A stretch of 5,801 nucleotides of DNA, taken from assembly GCA_003476445.1 (NCBI GenBank), contig DMUF01000179.1, forward strand, positions 1 through 5,801. The letters are read 5' to 3'. Source of the DNA: Gammaproteobacteria bacterium (GTDB lineage: Bacteria > Pseudomonadota > Gammaproteobacteria > Pseudomonadales > Azotimanducaceae). Shown piece after piece: positions 5,653 through 5,801 of the stretch; position 1 is the stretch's first letter, and each line of letters begins with the position of its first letter. A model generated the notes under the pieces. It was not told the origin of the DNA. It was given only the letters and a program-made list of their open reading frames with translations, and did no database searches. The position numbers and the translations under genes were made by a program.

Positions 5653-5801
5653 ATGCAGTTCAGGAATCGCATTACGGACCTGCTCGGGATCGAGATCCCG
5701 GTCGTTCAAGCACCGATGGGCTGGATCGCGCGCTCGCAGCTCGCGTCCGCAGTTTCCAATGCCGGTGGCCTGGGCATCATCGAAACCTCGTCCGGCGAGC
5801 T
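5653..5801 (+). CDS. nitronate monooxygenase / 2-nitropropane dioxygenase-like flavoprotein, N-terminal fragment
   Basis: The first 49 residues of an FMN-dependent TIM-barrel enzyme; the rest lies beyond the right edge. LLGIEIPVVQAPMG (10-23) and LASAVSNAGGLGII (30-43) are the opening strand and first loop shared by nitronate monooxygenases, 2-nitropropane dioxygenase-like proteins and FabK-type enoyl-ACP reductases. Members oxidise nitronates using FMN and oxygen or reduce enoyl thioesters. The residues that separate these lie downstream, so the activity stays open. The ATG at 5653 has a strong AAGGAG. The gene is divergent from the coq4-led operon and shares a 181-base control region with it, so the two may be co-regulated. 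Confidence 0.82.
   Translation, partial: MQFRNRITDLLGIEIPVVQAPMGWIARSQLASAVSNAGGLGIIETSSGE

Noticed and set aside
5472..5672. Upstream extension of the coq4-like frame by 67 codons
   Set aside because: The extension overlaps the start of the divergent gene and lacks Coq4 similarity, and the internal ATG at 5471 has a good GGAGAG.

Overview
The window is GC-rich and densely coded. It most likely comes from a Pseudomonadota (proteobacterial) chromosome with a ubiquinone-based respiratory chain and a large set of acyl-CoA genes. This rests on the composition, a Coq4-family protein, and several acyl-CoA enzymes of proteobacterial type. I cannot place it at genus level, and I see no insertion sequence, tRNA, rRNA, CRISPR array or phage gene.

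Layout: five genes lie head-to-tail on the minus strand and probably form one operon, read from about 5500 down to 1. In order of transcription they are a Coq4-family protein (5471-4734); a single-glutamate crotonase resembling delta3-delta2-enoyl-CoA isomerases (4718-3996); a metallo-beta-lactamase-fold alkyl sulfatase with the full SdsA1/BDS1 domain set (3995-2043); a two-glutamate enoyl-CoA hydratase of methylglutaconyl-CoA hydratase type (1976-1167); and an acyl-CoA dehydrogenase cut by the window edge (1120-1). Gaps are 15, 0, 66 and 46 bases. The isomerase and sulfatase genes abut with no base between them and share a reading frame. On the plus strand, a nitronate monooxygenase/FabK-like gene starts at 5653 and runs off the right edge. 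It is separated from the coq4-like gene by a 181-base divergent promoter region.

How the genes could work together (inference): dehydrogenase, hydratase and isomerase supply alpha,beta-dehydrogenation, hydration and double-bond repositioning of an acyl-CoA. The sulfatase-type hydrolase could release an alcohol from a sulfate ester that then feeds this pathway. It lacks a signal peptide, so it would act in the cytosol, unlike the exported SdsA1. The Coq4-like protein could tie the pathway to the quinone pool that accepts electrons from acyl-CoA dehydrogenases, or could be a paralogue with another substrate. The combination looks like a substrate-specific catabolic cassette, but the substrate cannot be read from the sequence.

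The most notable non-coding signals are a nested inverted repeat whose outer arm is complementary to the ribosome binding site of the nitronate monooxygenase gene, and a hairpin between the sulfatase and hydratase genes.
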